Source: Stachybotrys elegans
Lineage: Eukaryota; Ascomycota; Sordariomycetes; Hypocreales; Stachybotryaceae
Direction of reading: 5' to 3'
Length of the DNA: 64,000 nucleotides
Assembly (NCBI GenBank): GCA_020746835.1
Contig: JAGPNK010000004.1
Coordinates: 1,116,001 to 1,180,000 of the forward strand
The notes beneath the pieces are model-generated. The model did no database searches and had not been told where the DNA came from. It worked only from the letters and a program-made list of their open reading frames with translations. The position numbers were made by a program, and so were the translations under genes. Of the stretch, positions 24,648-36,133 are shown in pieces. Numbering within the stretch: the stretch's first letter is position 1; each line of letters begins with the position of its first letter.

Positions 24648-26052
24648 TCACACAAACGCCTGGATACCAGTGATTGCTCGTCCCAATATCAAACCTGCAA
24701 GTTTCACCGTCAGTCACTGCTTCATATTTCCAGGCCCCCGCCGAGACGGCGAGAAAGGGAAAGCACTTACTGTGAATATCGCTCTGCCCTTCGTACGTCT
24801 GCGTGACGAAGAGATTCGCCACGTGCCTGCCAATATGATACTCGTCGCTCACGGCGTTACCTCCAAAAATCTCCTGCAGCGCCCGCGCATTTCTCAGCGC
24901 GGCGTCGCAGTTCTGCCGCTTGACCATGCTGATCATCTCGGGAGTTGCCTTGCCCTCATCCTTGAGCCGTCCGACCTGGATCGACGCAAGCGTGCCGTAC
25001 GCCACGTCCGTAGCAGCGTCCGCCAGCTTCTTCTGCACCAGCTGGTACCGCGCCAGCGGGTTGCCCTTGAACTGCTTGCGCTCCAGCGCATACGTCCGCG
25101 CCCGTGCGATGCAGTCCTCCAGCGCGCCCATCACACCCAGCGAGATACCGTACCGCGCACTGTTGAGGCAGCTGAAGGGGCCCTTGAGGCCCTCCACATC
25201 CGGGAACATGTTGGCCTCGGGGACGGGGCAGTTGTCCAGCTGGATCATGCCGGTGATGGACGCCCGCAAGCCGTTCTTGTTCTTGATGGCTGGTGTCTCG
25301 AGAGTGCCGGGCGGACAGTCTTTTCGCTCCACCAGGAAGCCTCGGATCTTGCCCGTTTCCTGCAGCTTTGCCCAGACGAGCAGCACATCGGCAATCGGAC
25401 TGTTGGTAATCCATGTCTTGGCGCCGCTGAGCGAGTAGTAGCCCTTCTTGGTGGGATGCGGCTTCGCAACGCTCTCCATGCTGCCCGGGTCGCTGCCGTG
25501 GTTGGGCTCCGTAAGCCCAAAAGCACCTAGCAATCTTCCCTTGGCCATTTCAGGCAGGAACTTCTCCTTTTGCTCCTCGGTGCCAAATTCGTAGATGGGG
25601 CCCATGACGAGGGACGACTGGACCGACATGGCCGATCGATAACCGCTGTCGACGCGCTCGACGGCTCGGGTGATGAGGCCTCCGGCCACTGAGGAAACGC
25701 CCGCGCAGCCGTATCCTTGGATGGTGGCGCCTAGGAGTCCAAGGTCTCCCATCTCTTCTAGGATTCGCTGGTCGTAGTGTTCGTCGCGGTACGCCTCTGC
25801 TGCACATTAGCCAACGGCGCCTCTAGACTCGCATCGTGACTGCATACCGAGAACCCTAGGGGCCATCTTTTCCTGGCAGTACCGCTCCGCAGTTTCGGAA
25901 ATGGCCAGCTCCTCCTCGGTCAGGAGGTGCTTGAACCCCAGAGGATCCTCCCACTGGAAGGCCGGGTTGGAACTCGAAGCATAGCTCCGAACAGCGGCTG
26001 GCCGACGGGCAAAGGCACTGCCCAGGCCCCTTCTTAGTATCGGACGAAACAT
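24648..26052 (-). CDS. GCDH: Glutaryl-CoA dehydrogenase, mitochondrial, 426 aa
   Basis: Three exons: 26052-25848, 25799-24771 and 24694-24648, with introns of 48 and 76 bp, joined length exactly 427 codons including stop. The Arg-rich N-terminus ([17 protein letters not shown]) reads as a mitochondrial presequence. This acyl-CoA dehydrogenase family flavoprotein oxidises and decarboxylates glutaryl-CoA to crotonyl-CoA in lysine, hydroxylysine and tryptophan breakdown, passing electrons to ETF. Family marks are [11 protein letters not shown] around Arg123 (substrate carboxylate binding in this family), the FAD-site [11 protein letters not shown] at 162-172, TWITNSP, and the catalytic Glu405 in TYEGQSDIH. 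The last exon restores the usual ending [11 protein letters not shown]. These features separate it from short-chain acyl-CoA dehydrogenases. Confidence 0.93.
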
Positions 26053-26412
26053 GGCGACAAGATTGCGTTGCGACCGCGAAACCTGGGATCAATTGGCTCG
26101 GCTGCGGAAGCTGAGGGTTGTCATTGATTTTGGTCCCCGCGCCAATCGCTTGGGCTTGCTGTGAGCCGCTCCTAGTTGCCCTTCTTGCCGATGCAACCCG
26201 ATACCGGATGTACGCGTATCCACAGCGCGGGGCCTCGGAATCGGTAAGTAGCTTCAGTCCTAAAACCACAACCACCAACCTCACCAGAGCAGCAGGTCTC
26301 CCTGATAGTTCTCACGGGCTATGCGGCGACGGTGTTTTGTTCAAGAATGAATCGTATGCATACCGCTATCGATGAAATGTGACTATGATACAGGCTGGCT
26401 GCATCTGCCCCA
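26053..26412. other. Intergenic gap, 360 bp
   Basis: Lies between the GCDH start and the stop codon of the upstream 231-residue gene on the same strand. It should contain the GCDH promoter. No further gene is seen. Confidence 0.55.
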
Positions 26413-27158
26413 TCAGGCGCTCTCGGTTTCTGCCTTGCGTTTGGCTCCGGAAGATGCCTCGTCCCTTGCCCTCTGGCTTAGTCTGTCCAGTTCTGCCGTT
26501 GCCAGCATCATCCCCGCCATGGCCAACGGGGCAGTTCCTTCATACGTCGTCGGGCTAGGCGATAACAGCGGCGAGCTATGGGATGAGCTGAAACGGGCCC
26601 TCGAGTCCCGGGCTTGCCTTCGCCGCTCTCGCGCATCTTTTGTTTGGCGCGGCGGGGTGTTGTCTGCCGTCCACGCATGAGAGTCTCTCGATGATGGCCA
26701 GAAGCGCACACGTCGGATGCCAAGGTCCAGAATGCGATGGCGCATCTTGGGTGGCGTGAGAGGCTGCGATCGGGATCCGCGACGATATGTGCATGTGCCA
26801 TGTGAATCGGTCGACGAGTACTGGCGTTGTCAGTCAAGCAACCGCCAATACACGCAGCAGGCCATCCTACCGTGTTCTTTCGTCTTGCGTCACCCAGCTC
26901 GGGGCACGAGTTTACGCCGCTTGCCGGGCGCTCAACTGACAGTCCACCGTCAGAGAGTTCCACTGAATCGGAGATTCTGGGTGCAAGCTCGGGCTCCTGG
27001 GCCTTGGACTGCGGCAGTTGCAGTTGTGGTTGCGATGGCGGTGATGAGAGTCCCAGGCCCAGACTTCCCAGCTTCGCCTTTGCAGCTTGTTGTGTTGATT
27101 CTGTGGTAGGAGGTTCAGGATGGTGTGTCTTGGGTATAGTAGGAGTGGTTGCATCCAT
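26413..27158 (-). CDS. Hypothetical protein, 231 aa, no family recognised
   Basis: Two exons, 27158-26871 and 26820-26413, joined by a 50-bp intron with a GTAGGA donor, a CTTGACTGAC branch region and a CGCCAG acceptor. The join is phase 0 and gives 232 codons including stop. The intron itself does not contain a stop in frame 1, but the long downstream frame MRHRILDLGIRRVRF...KRKAETESA is only reached by splicing. The N-terminal half is Pro/Ser/Gln-rich; the middle is basic with TPPKMRHRILDLGIRRVRF; the C-terminus has a predicted helix (AGMMLATAELDRLSQRARDEA) followed by a KRK cluster. No signal peptide or membrane helix. The basic segments suggest a nuclear protein, which is inference. The neighbours give no functional hint. 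Confidence 0.6.
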
Positions 27159-29521
27159 GGCCGAGATTGGAGGGCAGCGTGTCCTATCGACATGGGCTGG
27201 AGGAAATATTGATATAGTGCTGAAGCTTGCGCCAGTCTGTGGTTATCATGTTGTTGGAGAGATGTCGACCGATTAGACTCTGTCGATGGTGAGAGTCAAG
27301 GGCCCGGGGAAAGGGAAAGTATGCTGGCTGCCTCGCACCTCCCTCCATCTTCCTTGACACGACGGTGGGCCAGTTGAGAACAGGAGTCGTTATCAGAGCT
27401 TAGTACCTGTTGAGTAACGTAGGATGCAGTTGCTTTCGGTGCATGTGACTGGGCAAAGGCGATCAGCCGATCCAAGTATTGATTAAGGTGTATGGCTTAA
27501 TACGTGTTTTGCGCGCCTTTGTAATACACGGCATGTGAGTCTTGCCCTGGAGTCCAGGTAGCGGGGGTCAATATAGGTATGTATTATCGTATGCAGTGTG
27601 ACACGAGTAGAAGGAGGGTTGTCGCCTCACTCCGCCTTGTACACAGTTTCCGGCCACGTATTGCTCAGTACGTGATTGTGATGCTTGATATCGACTTCAG
27701 CAGTGAGGTCGTACCGGAATGTTTGAGAAACCATGTCATTACCGACAGAACAAAGGAGCAGTCCTCACCCCATCTACCGAAATGAAAGTGTATTGATACG
27801 CGCGGTCTGGAAAAAGGATACATGGCCAAGTCGGCGCAGGATGCCGAGAAGATGATATTGAAATAGAGATCTAGTCAAGGAGCAATAGGGTAGGCAGAGA
27901 GTGTGTGGAGGGATCTTCGAAGCTTAGCCAGGACCCTTCTTGCCTGGTTTGGCTGTGGAGCAGCAATACCGCACGATGGACAGGGGGTCTTGGCGCAGCC
28001 AATGTCGGCTTGTTCGGCACAAGTCAAGAGTCCGGGCTCATCACGTCGCTGGCTGAATGATGGGCGGTATGGGGAGACATGGGGCCTCAGCCCCGTGAGG
28101 TCTAGAAATTAATTGTCACCACTATGCACATAAAAATAGAGGATGGGAGGGCGCCCCCAACGGCGAAGGACCGTGAATGTACATAGTCAAGTATGCTTAT
28201 TCGCAGGAAATTGAAGGCGGTGACGCCATGTGGTCCATTGTCTCGAACACGATGGATCCCCGACTCTAAGATAGCCGGCCATGAGATGAATGTCTAGGCT
28301 CGCAGCGACCCGCCACGCCCGAATGGATGATGCGACGGGGCGCGCGCATTCCAGAAGGCCAATTTCTCATTTGTGCACCCGTATACGAACGAGAAGCAGA
28401 TCGGCCCCAGGGACCAAAGGAGCAGTCACCAAGGCAGCGAACCCTGCTGGACCAGGACCCCAGCAGAAAGAAGGGAGAGAGGGAGACCGATTCGGGGCTG
28501 GAGGACGCGGCGTAAGGCCTCCGACCTGCTTGGCTCTGCACATTGTCCTTGGTTGTGCCGCCGCCACTTCTCAAGACCAACAGAGCATCAAGCGTCAAGC
28601 GTCAGGCGGGAATCGCCAAGGAACAGGTCGACCTGCAGCCCGACAGCTGTGCTGCGTGCATGAATTTAGTGGAGCATTCACGATTATCAACCCCCTCCGG
28701 GAGGCGACGACGATCAATGGACCAGTCGGTGAAAGGAGTCTTGTCTTGTGAACCATCCGAGGCGGCTCCCGCTTTGTGCAAGGGAGGAAGAAAGACAAAC
28801 CGACCTACCTAGATGATGATGAGAGGCCTGCCACCAGCTAATTACTTCAGCTGACTGCTGAACAGCAACGGAACCTGACGCGTAGGCCTCGGGTACCATC
28901 AGCTGTCGACCGACCCGACCCTTTTTCGACCAATAGCAACCCGGGCGACCTCCTTACAGGCCTCGCTCGGATCAATCATCAACCATCAACCATCAACCCT
29001 CAACCATGCGCATGCTGTGCCTGAAGATGAATAACCTGCCTAGTAGCTCGGTGGGATCTCTACTGACTACTAACGATGGAGAGTGTTTGGATAGCGTGCT
29101 TCTAGGAACGGGAACTGCGCTGCCTTGCTCCCTAGAAAGGTAACGTGAGGTCCCTACTTGGAATTAGGGCGTGCCTATTGAGGTAGTGGATTGGGGGAGA
29201 CTCCAGCTTGGCAGGATGGTGATGGTAGCCGTCCACAGCAGGGGGGCGGCGGCGGCGGCTTGGTTTCGTGTATCCCGAGCAGCGCTTATGCTCTCACAAC
29301 CCGTCATATGGACGGGCAGGGCGAGGCAGAAAACGAAAACCATCCGCTCTCTGGGTTTAGACCTTTTCCGACATGCGCCGTCCTGAATGTGAGGATAGAA
29401 ATGGGAGCGCGTATGTAACCGAATGTCGTGGGTGAGAGAATGACGAATGTGTCCCCGCCAAGCCTCCTCGCTGGCCCAATCCACCCCTGACGCTACCCAC
29501 GACTCATTTCCTTTCTCAATG
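27159..29521. other. Intergenic region, about 2.4 kb, no gene recognised
   Basis: Divergent space between the 231-residue gene and the PIP5K gene. It contains a CATCAAC-type tandem array at 28977-29006. Frames around 28290-28750 are Arg/Pro-rich shadows in several registers, and none is convincing. Confidence 0.45.
28977..29006. repeat. CATCAAC short tandem repeat
   Basis: Imperfect tandem ATCAACC units (four copies, one changed to CTCAACC) in intergenic DNA. Confidence 0.8.
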
Positions 29522-30349
29522 TGGGAATAGGAACGTGCCCCAGTCTTGTCTTGGGGGGTCGGTCTTGTCAGTGATCCCGCCCATAGAAGAGGTACCTCTA
29601 GTGGTCGTAGCAGCAGCCTCGCCATCCACTGCACCAACCGACCGCCTGGGTCTCGTTTTTTGCTCGCTGTCCGCCGCCTGTACCTCTATTGCCAACTCCA
29701 CCCACCACGCCAGCCAGCCAGCCAGCCAGCCAACCTACCACTCAGCCAGCCACTCCTCCATCCATCCATTCATCCATCCATCCCTCCTTCCTTCCCATCA
29801 ATCTTCCATCATCGCCAACGTCGCGCCATCCGACATCCAGCATCCCATTCTGTTGCCATTGTCGTTGCACACTGTTCATTGCATTGAATTCCTCCATCTC
29901 GGCCCTCGCTGCTGCTGCATATCGGGTCTGATTCCCGTCAGGCAGTCAGCAGTCCTAATCCTCTCCTCGGTCGACGAGACCGTACCCGTAACGGCTCACT
30001 TCGCACGGCATCCGCTCGTCGCTGATCGCCCATCTTTAATCCCCGACTTGACCTCCCATCTGCAACGCCATATAATACCTCTGCAGCCTTCGACTCGCCC
30101 TTCGACTGGCCTGCCTGGCTCTTGGCTAGCAGAAAGACACAAAGGCGAAATTACTTGACTCTTCGTCTACCATTGCCGGCCGTTGACACAGCCACTGGCC
30201 TTGTATTGGCGGGCATGCTCTAACAACTCACCTTTGTTCGATATCCACGCCTCGACTCCCTATCTTGACGGCCACGTTATTCAACCAATAGCATATACCT
30301 CGACGCCTACGCTATCTCTCCCGCCAACCCCGTCCAACCACCGTTCGAC
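29522..30349 (+). promoter_or_regulatory. Presumed long 5' leader of the PIP5K gene
   Basis: C/T-rich stretch with CCAG repeats (29710-29731) and TCCA repeats (29757-29784). The plus strand has no ATG between 29522 and 30213, far fewer than chance would give, which is typical of a translated message's 5' UTR. The first ATG afterwards (30214) opens a two-codon frame, ATG CTC TAA (30214-30222). The next ATG is the kinase start at 30350. Transcription start is not determined. Confidence 0.5.
29710..29784. repeat. CCAG and TCCA tetranucleotide repeats
   Basis: About five CCAG units (29710-29731), then an imperfect TCCA array (29757-29784), both within the presumed PIP5K leader. Confidence 0.8.
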
Positions 30350-33211
30350 ATGCCCTCGTTTCTGTCTCACGACACATCGTCCAGTTACGCCGCCCACGCT
30401 GATATTCTCAACCTTGACCCCAACAACCAGTTTGGACTTGCCGCCAGCAAGGAAACAGTAAATGACGCCTCCATCCACCAGGTGAGGTCTCGACCCATCA
30501 ATGAGAGTTACGACGACAGTTCCGTCACCTCCACACACGATTCCGACGAATCAGACCGTCATCCGATGCCCTCGAATGGAAACGGCACCCGGCCCACGAG
30601 CATGAGCTCTCTATCCAATGTTAAGTCCACGGGAGGACAGGAGGTGCATGAGAACGGTTCGGCACAGATGGACAAGCCCCGGACCAACGGCATCGCAACT
30701 CTTCCAGATCGGACCGCACCGCGATACCCGCCTCCCGTTCCTCCCAAGTCTCCCACTAAGGCTGCCAACGACTGGGACAGCCCGACGGCGGATTCAACCC
30801 AGAGAAACTCGAAACGAAGCCACGAGATGGCACCCAACACCCTGCACACGATACCCTCGGGGAGCGCGCCACCAAACTCGGCAACTTCCCCCAAACCCTC
30901 ACCATACACACTGGATCCACTACAGCCCAATGGTTCGCCGCAGCGTTTTTCGTCACCGGCTGCCTATCCATCGGGTGCTTCGTCCTCGAATAATGCATCG
31001 AACCCCCACCTGCAGCCCCCAACAGCCACGCCTGGTCTGCGGCAAAGACATACCCTCGAAGTACCCAGGTCTGGTTCGGTTCGGAATTCTAAGGACGAGC
31101 TGGACAGCGCCCAGGCTAGCGGCCGTTTCTCCCCAACGATTCCAGGGACTGGTCGTAGAGCATCTCTGAGTCTCGCTCGCCGAACTACGCGCTCTATGCA
31201 TTCAGACATGCCCCGGGATGAGGTGGTGCCTGACGAGGATGCTGTTCGGTGGGCTGAGGCATATCGAGCCAAGCGGGCTAGCAAGCGCAAACGCAAGGAG
31301 GAGGAGGACGAGGATCGAGTCGTGGTCGGAACTAAGGTTGACGAGAATCACGCCAACTGGGTGACGGCTTATAATATGCTGACTGGCATCCGTGTCTCTG
31401 TCTCGAGAACCAACGCCAAGATTGACAGAGAGTTGACAGATGCCGACTTTGAAGCCAAACAAAAATCGACATTCGACATCACCGGGAATGAGCTGGTCCC
31501 ATCTGCCAAGTATGATTTCAAGTTTAAGGACTACGCACCTTGGGTTTTCCGTCGACTCCGAGCTCTGTTCCGACTGGACCCGGCCGACTATCTTATGTCA
31601 TTGACTGGCAAATACATCCTCTCCGAGCTTGGCTCTCCTGGAAAGAGCGGCAGCTTCTTCTACTTTTCCCGAGACTACAAGTACATCATCAAGACGATCC
31701 ACCACGCAGAGCATAAGTTTCTGAGAAAGATCCTCAAGGACTACTACAACCACGTCCGCGAGAACCCCAACACACTGTTGTCACAGTTCTATGGTCTTCA
31801 CCGAGTCAAAATGCCTTACGGAAAGAAGATTCACTTCGTCGTCATGAACAACCTCTTCCCGCCTCACCGAGACATTCACACAACCTTTGACCTCAAGGGT
31901 TCGACCATCGGAAGAGACTACAGGGAGGAGAACCTTGAGGAGAACCCTCGCGCCACCCTGAAGGACCTGAACTGGTTGCGTCGAAAGCGTCATCTGGAGC
32001 TGGGTATGGAGAAGAAGAGGCTATTCCTGGAGCAACTGCAGCGTGATGTGGTTCTGCTTAAGCGACTCAAGATCATGGACTACTCTCTCCTCATCGGCAT
32101 CCACGATCTTTCTCGTGGGAACGAGGAAAATCTGCGCGGCAAGACGTTGCAGGTCTTCAACCCGGGAGGTGAGAAGGCGCAGGACGATGACCCCCACGGA
32201 ACTCTTCTTCGCACGCCGTCGAAGCTGGAGAATGCTCGCAAAGCTAGAGAGCTCAGGCAAATGATTCGACAAGAGCGGCCCATTCCCATGGGCCAGATTC
32301 CGGATACAATGCCGGATGAGCTGGGAGAAGGGGATAGCCGAGCGGGCATCTTCAACCAAGACGACGGTGGGCTTAGGGCTACCCACGAGAACAACAGTCC
32401 CGCGGAGGAGATCTACTACCTGGGCGTGATCGACTGCCTGACGCATGTGAGTCTCAACAGCAACCACAACTACCGAACATATTTACTGACACATATGTAG
32501 TACGGAATGATCAAGAAGATTGAGCACTTCTGGAAAGGCTTATCCAGCGACCGCACCCAGATCTCAGCTCTCCCCCCAGACCAGTATGGCGATCGCTTCT
32601 ACAACTTTGTCGAGGGAATCACCATGTCGCCCGAGGCAGCCAGAAGGGAAGCCCAATTGCGTGACCAGGAGCTCCAAGCCCAGATATTGGAGAAATCATC
32701 CCGTCAGAACTCATGGCGAAGAACGCAGGATATTCCACCCATGCCATCCCACCAGCCGCCAGTACCGCCTCCAACCTCTCGTTCTCCCGAAGCACGCGAG
32801 ACGGTCGCCCATGCTGCTGCAGAAGCTAGGCGGACTGAAATGGAAGGCGCCTCGGAGAAGCATGTTCCAGACCGGACACTCTACACGGGCACAGTGCACT
32901 CGGATGCCCGAGACCCACAGCAGGACTCCCTACTCCCCGTCGTTCAGGAGGTAGGCGAGCAGAGCGATGCCCGGCCCAGAACACCAGCCAAAGGCCGAAT
33001 CCTGCCGCCGACCCGGGCGCCGCCACCCACCCCTCCGACTATGAAGCCCGAGAGTGCAGACAGTGGCTACGCAGGTGCCGAGAACGGAACAGTTAGCCGG
33101 GACAACTCTTTTAAGCTACGGCACCGAATCAGCCGAGAGAGCTTGAACAAGGACCTACCGCCCTTACCACAGGGAGAGACGGCAGACAGCGGAGTCAAGA
33201 TGATTGCGTAG
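30350..33211 (+). CDS. mss4: Phosphatidylinositol-4-phosphate 5-kinase (Mss4/Its3 type), 935 aa
   Basis: Two exons, 30350-32446 and 32501-33211, separated by a 54-bp intron with a GTGAGT donor and an ATGTAG acceptor; splicing restores LTHYGMIKKIEHFWKG. The enzyme phosphorylates PtdIns4P at position 5 to make PtdIns(4,5)P2 at the plasma membrane, controlling actin organisation, endocytosis and polarity. Residues 1-310 are disordered, Ser/Pro-rich, with a basic KRASKRKRKEEEDED patch at about 310. The kinase domain runs from about 340 to 740, with GSFFYFSRDYKYIIKTI (ATP-binding Lys), DLKGSTIGR at 514-522 and MDYSLLIGIHD at 576-586. Its end, FYNFVEGITM, is in exon 2. The C-terminal about 190 residues are disordered and Pro-rich. 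No FYVE or CCT domain is present, so this is not the PIKfyve/Fab1 class. Confidence 0.95.
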
Positions 33212-34057
33212 TTTGCATGCAGGATGATGCCTTGTTGCTTCCCCAGGTCCAGTTCGGAAGCCGAAAAAGCACACCAGCTAAAAAGCGATACTTGGTATAA
33301 CGAAAAACTCTGAAAGACGGAACCGATATGATTTTTCCAAGACATGGAGCTTCGAGGCTCCGCCTCGTGCTCCTCCTCTCCTTCTTCTCTACTCTCTGAT
33401 AACCATTGTTCTTTGCAGTTTCCTTGGCGGCAGCATAATATCGCGTGGAGGTCTACTACAGCACACCTACTCTCTTCCTCTCCCCCCCCTTACTCCCCCG
33501 TCCATGGACGCTTTCTGTTTCTTGTTACGTTCTCGTTTCTCGTTAGGCAAGTAGAGCGAAGGATAAAGAGTGTACAAGATATGTATCTGCTTATCACACA
33601 AAAGACATGGATGATACCACTATTACATCGAGCATGTTTCGAAATCAGCTTTCACGCTCTGGCCGGCGCCACCTTTTCTCTTTACAAAGCTTATTCTTTT
33701 CTTTGGTCCTGCGTCTCTAGATTTTGCGGGTTCATTATTCATTCTTTTGGTTTCCCCTTGTCCCACTTCTTCTCTTGTCCTTATTTAAAGTCATAGGTAG
33801 TAGGCTACGGAGCGTCAAGTATAGAGAATTGAATTTCCTCCCTGAAGTGGGCATGATAGATATTATTGGTACATGACTTCGCAGAGCCCAGTGATGAGGG
33901 TGGTGTCCACGCACGAAGTGTGCCTTTATGATACAGTATATGTACAAATCATGGTGACATTGGTCCTGGTAACCAAGCTCACAGCTGTCGTTCCTTTCCT
34001 TTTCTTTTCTTCCTCATACACCACCCCTTCCTCGTAGTCTTGAATAGCTCGCGGCCC
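33212..34057. other. Convergent 3' flanks of PIP5K and COA6 genes
   Basis: About 850 bp between two converging stop codons. T/C-rich runs near 33470-33560 and 33660-33790 on the plus strand. No gene recognised. Confidence 0.55.
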
Positions 34058-34468
34058 TCACCTCCTCTTCTGATCCAGCATTTCCTGAATCTGCTGCTTG
34101 GAGACGGCGCTCTTGCTCGCGCCGGCGGGGGTCTCCGTGCCGGACGTTATGGCGTCGGCGGGGAGCTCCTGGGCGCCCTCCTCGCGGAGCTTCTGGATGC
34201 GGCGCTGCTTCTGGATGTCGGCGACGCGCCACTGCTTGAAGTACTTGACCCAGGCGGCGGCGCAGTCGCGCTCGAAGTCGGCCGTCTGGGCGGGGCAGGC
34301 GCGGGCGGCCTTGTCGGCGTCCCTCTGCGCGTCGACGATGTCGTGGGCGTTGAGGCAGGCAAAGTAGGCGTCGCGCGCGGCCCAGCAGACTTGTCGCTCG
34401 GAGCGGTTGGGGACGGCGGTGCCGCTGCGGATCTCGTCGGCGCGGGTGGAGGATGAGAACCAGCCCAT
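34058..34468 (-). CDS. coa6: Cytochrome c oxidase assembly factor 6 (COA6), 136 aa
   Basis: Single exon with ATG at 34468. The core is a CHCH-type fold with four Cys at residues 28, 38, 58 and 69, giving the Cx9C and Cx10C spacing that marks COA6 and differs from the twin Cx9C of most relatives. The context CWAARDAYFAC and FERDC...WVKYFKQWRV matches the family closely. Such proteins are imported into the intermembrane space by Mia40-driven disulfide formation. COA6 helps deliver copper to the Cox2 CuA site together with the Sco proteins. The C-terminal 50 residues are an extension rich in charged residues. It shares a 606-bp divergent upstream region with SYS1. Confidence 0.92.
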   Translation of the reverse strand: MGWFSSSTRADEIRSGTAVPNRSERQVCWAARDAYFACLNAHDIVDAQRDADKAARACPAQTADFERDCAAAWVKYFKQWRVADIQKQRRIQKLREEGAQELPADAITSGTETPAGASKSAVSKQQIQEMLDQKRR

Positions 34469-35074
34469 TGTGTTTTCTTTCTTTCTTCTTCTTCTTCCCT
34501 TCTCCTTTGGGCGATTATATATATGTGCTTTCCTGCGTCGGAGATGGAAGTGGTTGCTTTGGCGTCGCAGAATCGAGAGGGTTCCTTTGGAGCAGTGAGG
34601 TTAGGCTTGCGATGACGGTCGGAATGTGGTGGAGGACAGGACTAGCTGGCAGAATTTCCGTTTTTTGGGCGGTGAGCCATGATTGGAACGAGCGCCGCTG
34701 CCCCCCTGGTGTGGCTTGGCGTGTCAGCAGCGAGCTCTAGCCACCTTTCCACCTTGTGAATGCAGGGTTGCTGGTTAATTACCTGTACCTTGCTACCTGG
34801 GCAATAGGCTTTCCTCCATCCCTTGAACTTACACCCAAAACCCCCCATGAACAACACCACGCCTTGTCGAACCTCTGGGAACGATATTCTCCCTAATCTC
34901 ACTTTCCTCGTTTGGCATTCTTGAGCCCTAGACGCGACTACCTCGACTGGGAGTATACTCGATCGAATTTCCTCCGTACGACATCAATGCTGCGTCAGCG
35001 ATAGAAGCTCTCTCCCTCCCGCGCAAACCCTCCCTCGGACACATCCAACACAAACTTCCATCATCGCCATCACC
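34469..35074. promoter_or_regulatory. Shared divergent promoter region, COA6 and SYS1
   Basis: The 606 bp between the two ATGs must contain both promoters and leaders. A T/C-rich tract adjoins the COA6 start (34470-34500). No further gene is seen. Confidence 0.5.
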
Positions 35075-35816
35075 ATGGCTCGTCGTCGGAGACCCCCTCG
35101 CGCCGGCGCCCTGGGCGAGGTGCCGCCCGCGCGCATCGCCGCCCAGATTGCCGTCCTGCAGCTGCTCTACTACGCCGTCGCCCTCGTCCTCATGCTCTTC
35201 ACGACGCTCATCGCCGGCTCCTCCTTCAGCATCGACCTCGTCCTCGGCTGGGACTGCGTCCGCGGCGACACCACCAACGGCTGGCTCATTGCTCTGGTTT
35301 GGGTTCTTACGGGTGGCTTCGGCATGTACGTATACATCCATCTGGCTTTCTCGTCGCCATGTGTGAATCTTGGTTGCTGACATTCATCCACCCAGGGCCC
35401 TCGCCATCGTCGCTCTCATTGCGCGCAGCAAGCTCGTCCCCGACTTCGCGCTGACGATTCACTTCCTCCACCTCGTCGTCACCTCGCTCTACACGCACAT
35501 GTTCCCCCGCAACGCCATGTGGTGGCTCACCATGCTCGTCTCGGCCAGCATCGCCGTCAGCCTCGGCATCTGGGGCTGCCAGTACCGCGAGCTGCAGCCC
35601 GTCTTCTTTGGCGGCGGCAGGATCCTCGGCGCTGGCTCCGGCACGGGGGGCGCTGCGGGTGCGTCGGCCGCACCACCCTCGATCCGCGACGACGGTTCCC
35701 TCGATGAAAACGTCCTTGTTGACGAGGAGATGGGCTACTCGCGTGGCAGGGGAAGAGGGAGGGGAAGGGACGGCGCTGGGGAGTATGAGATGGCCAAGAT
35801 GGAGCCGTCGCCTTGA
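35075..35816 (+). CDS. sys1: Golgi membrane protein SYS1, 223 aa
   Basis: Two exons, 35075-35325 and 35396-35816, with a 70-bp intron (GTACGT donor, CACCCAG acceptor) that joins GGFGM to ALAIVAL. Four membrane helices are visible: about 21-47, about 72-92, about 102-120 and about 128-147. The segments NGWLIALVW, FALTIHFLHLVVTSLYT and NAMWWLTML are typical of the SYS1 family. SYS1 is a polytopic trans-Golgi protein that recruits the Arf-like GTPase Arl3/ARFRP1, and through it Arl1 and GRIP-domain golgins. The C-terminal tail is cytosolic, with a GRGRGRGR run and acidic residues. Identification is by conserved sequence and topology. Confidence 0.92.
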
Positions 35817-36133
35817 TGACAAAGGGCAAAGCTGTGTTTTAATCAGGAGCGGAAGGGTAAACTTGGGTTGGTTCAGCGTGCATTGCTCGGCGTTTGGTTT
35901 TTTTATTTGTTGGGCAAGGGAATATGTATATCAGTTTATCGTCATCACATGCCAGCGTGTGGACGCAGTTGAAGGATCTTATGCCATGTAATACCATTTA
36001 TCGACATCAGCGAACCGAACGCCAAAGAGAGTTTTTCTATGCGTAGATGTGACGAGAAATTATACCGTCCCTTATAAATACACTTCACCCGTGCCATACC
36101 GTCTTGTCCCGACTATTTCATCCAGTTCAAGTT
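35817..36133. other. Convergent 3' flanks of SYS1 and CFT2 genes
   Basis: 317 bp between converging stop codons; relatively A/T-rich. No gene seen. Confidence 0.55.
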
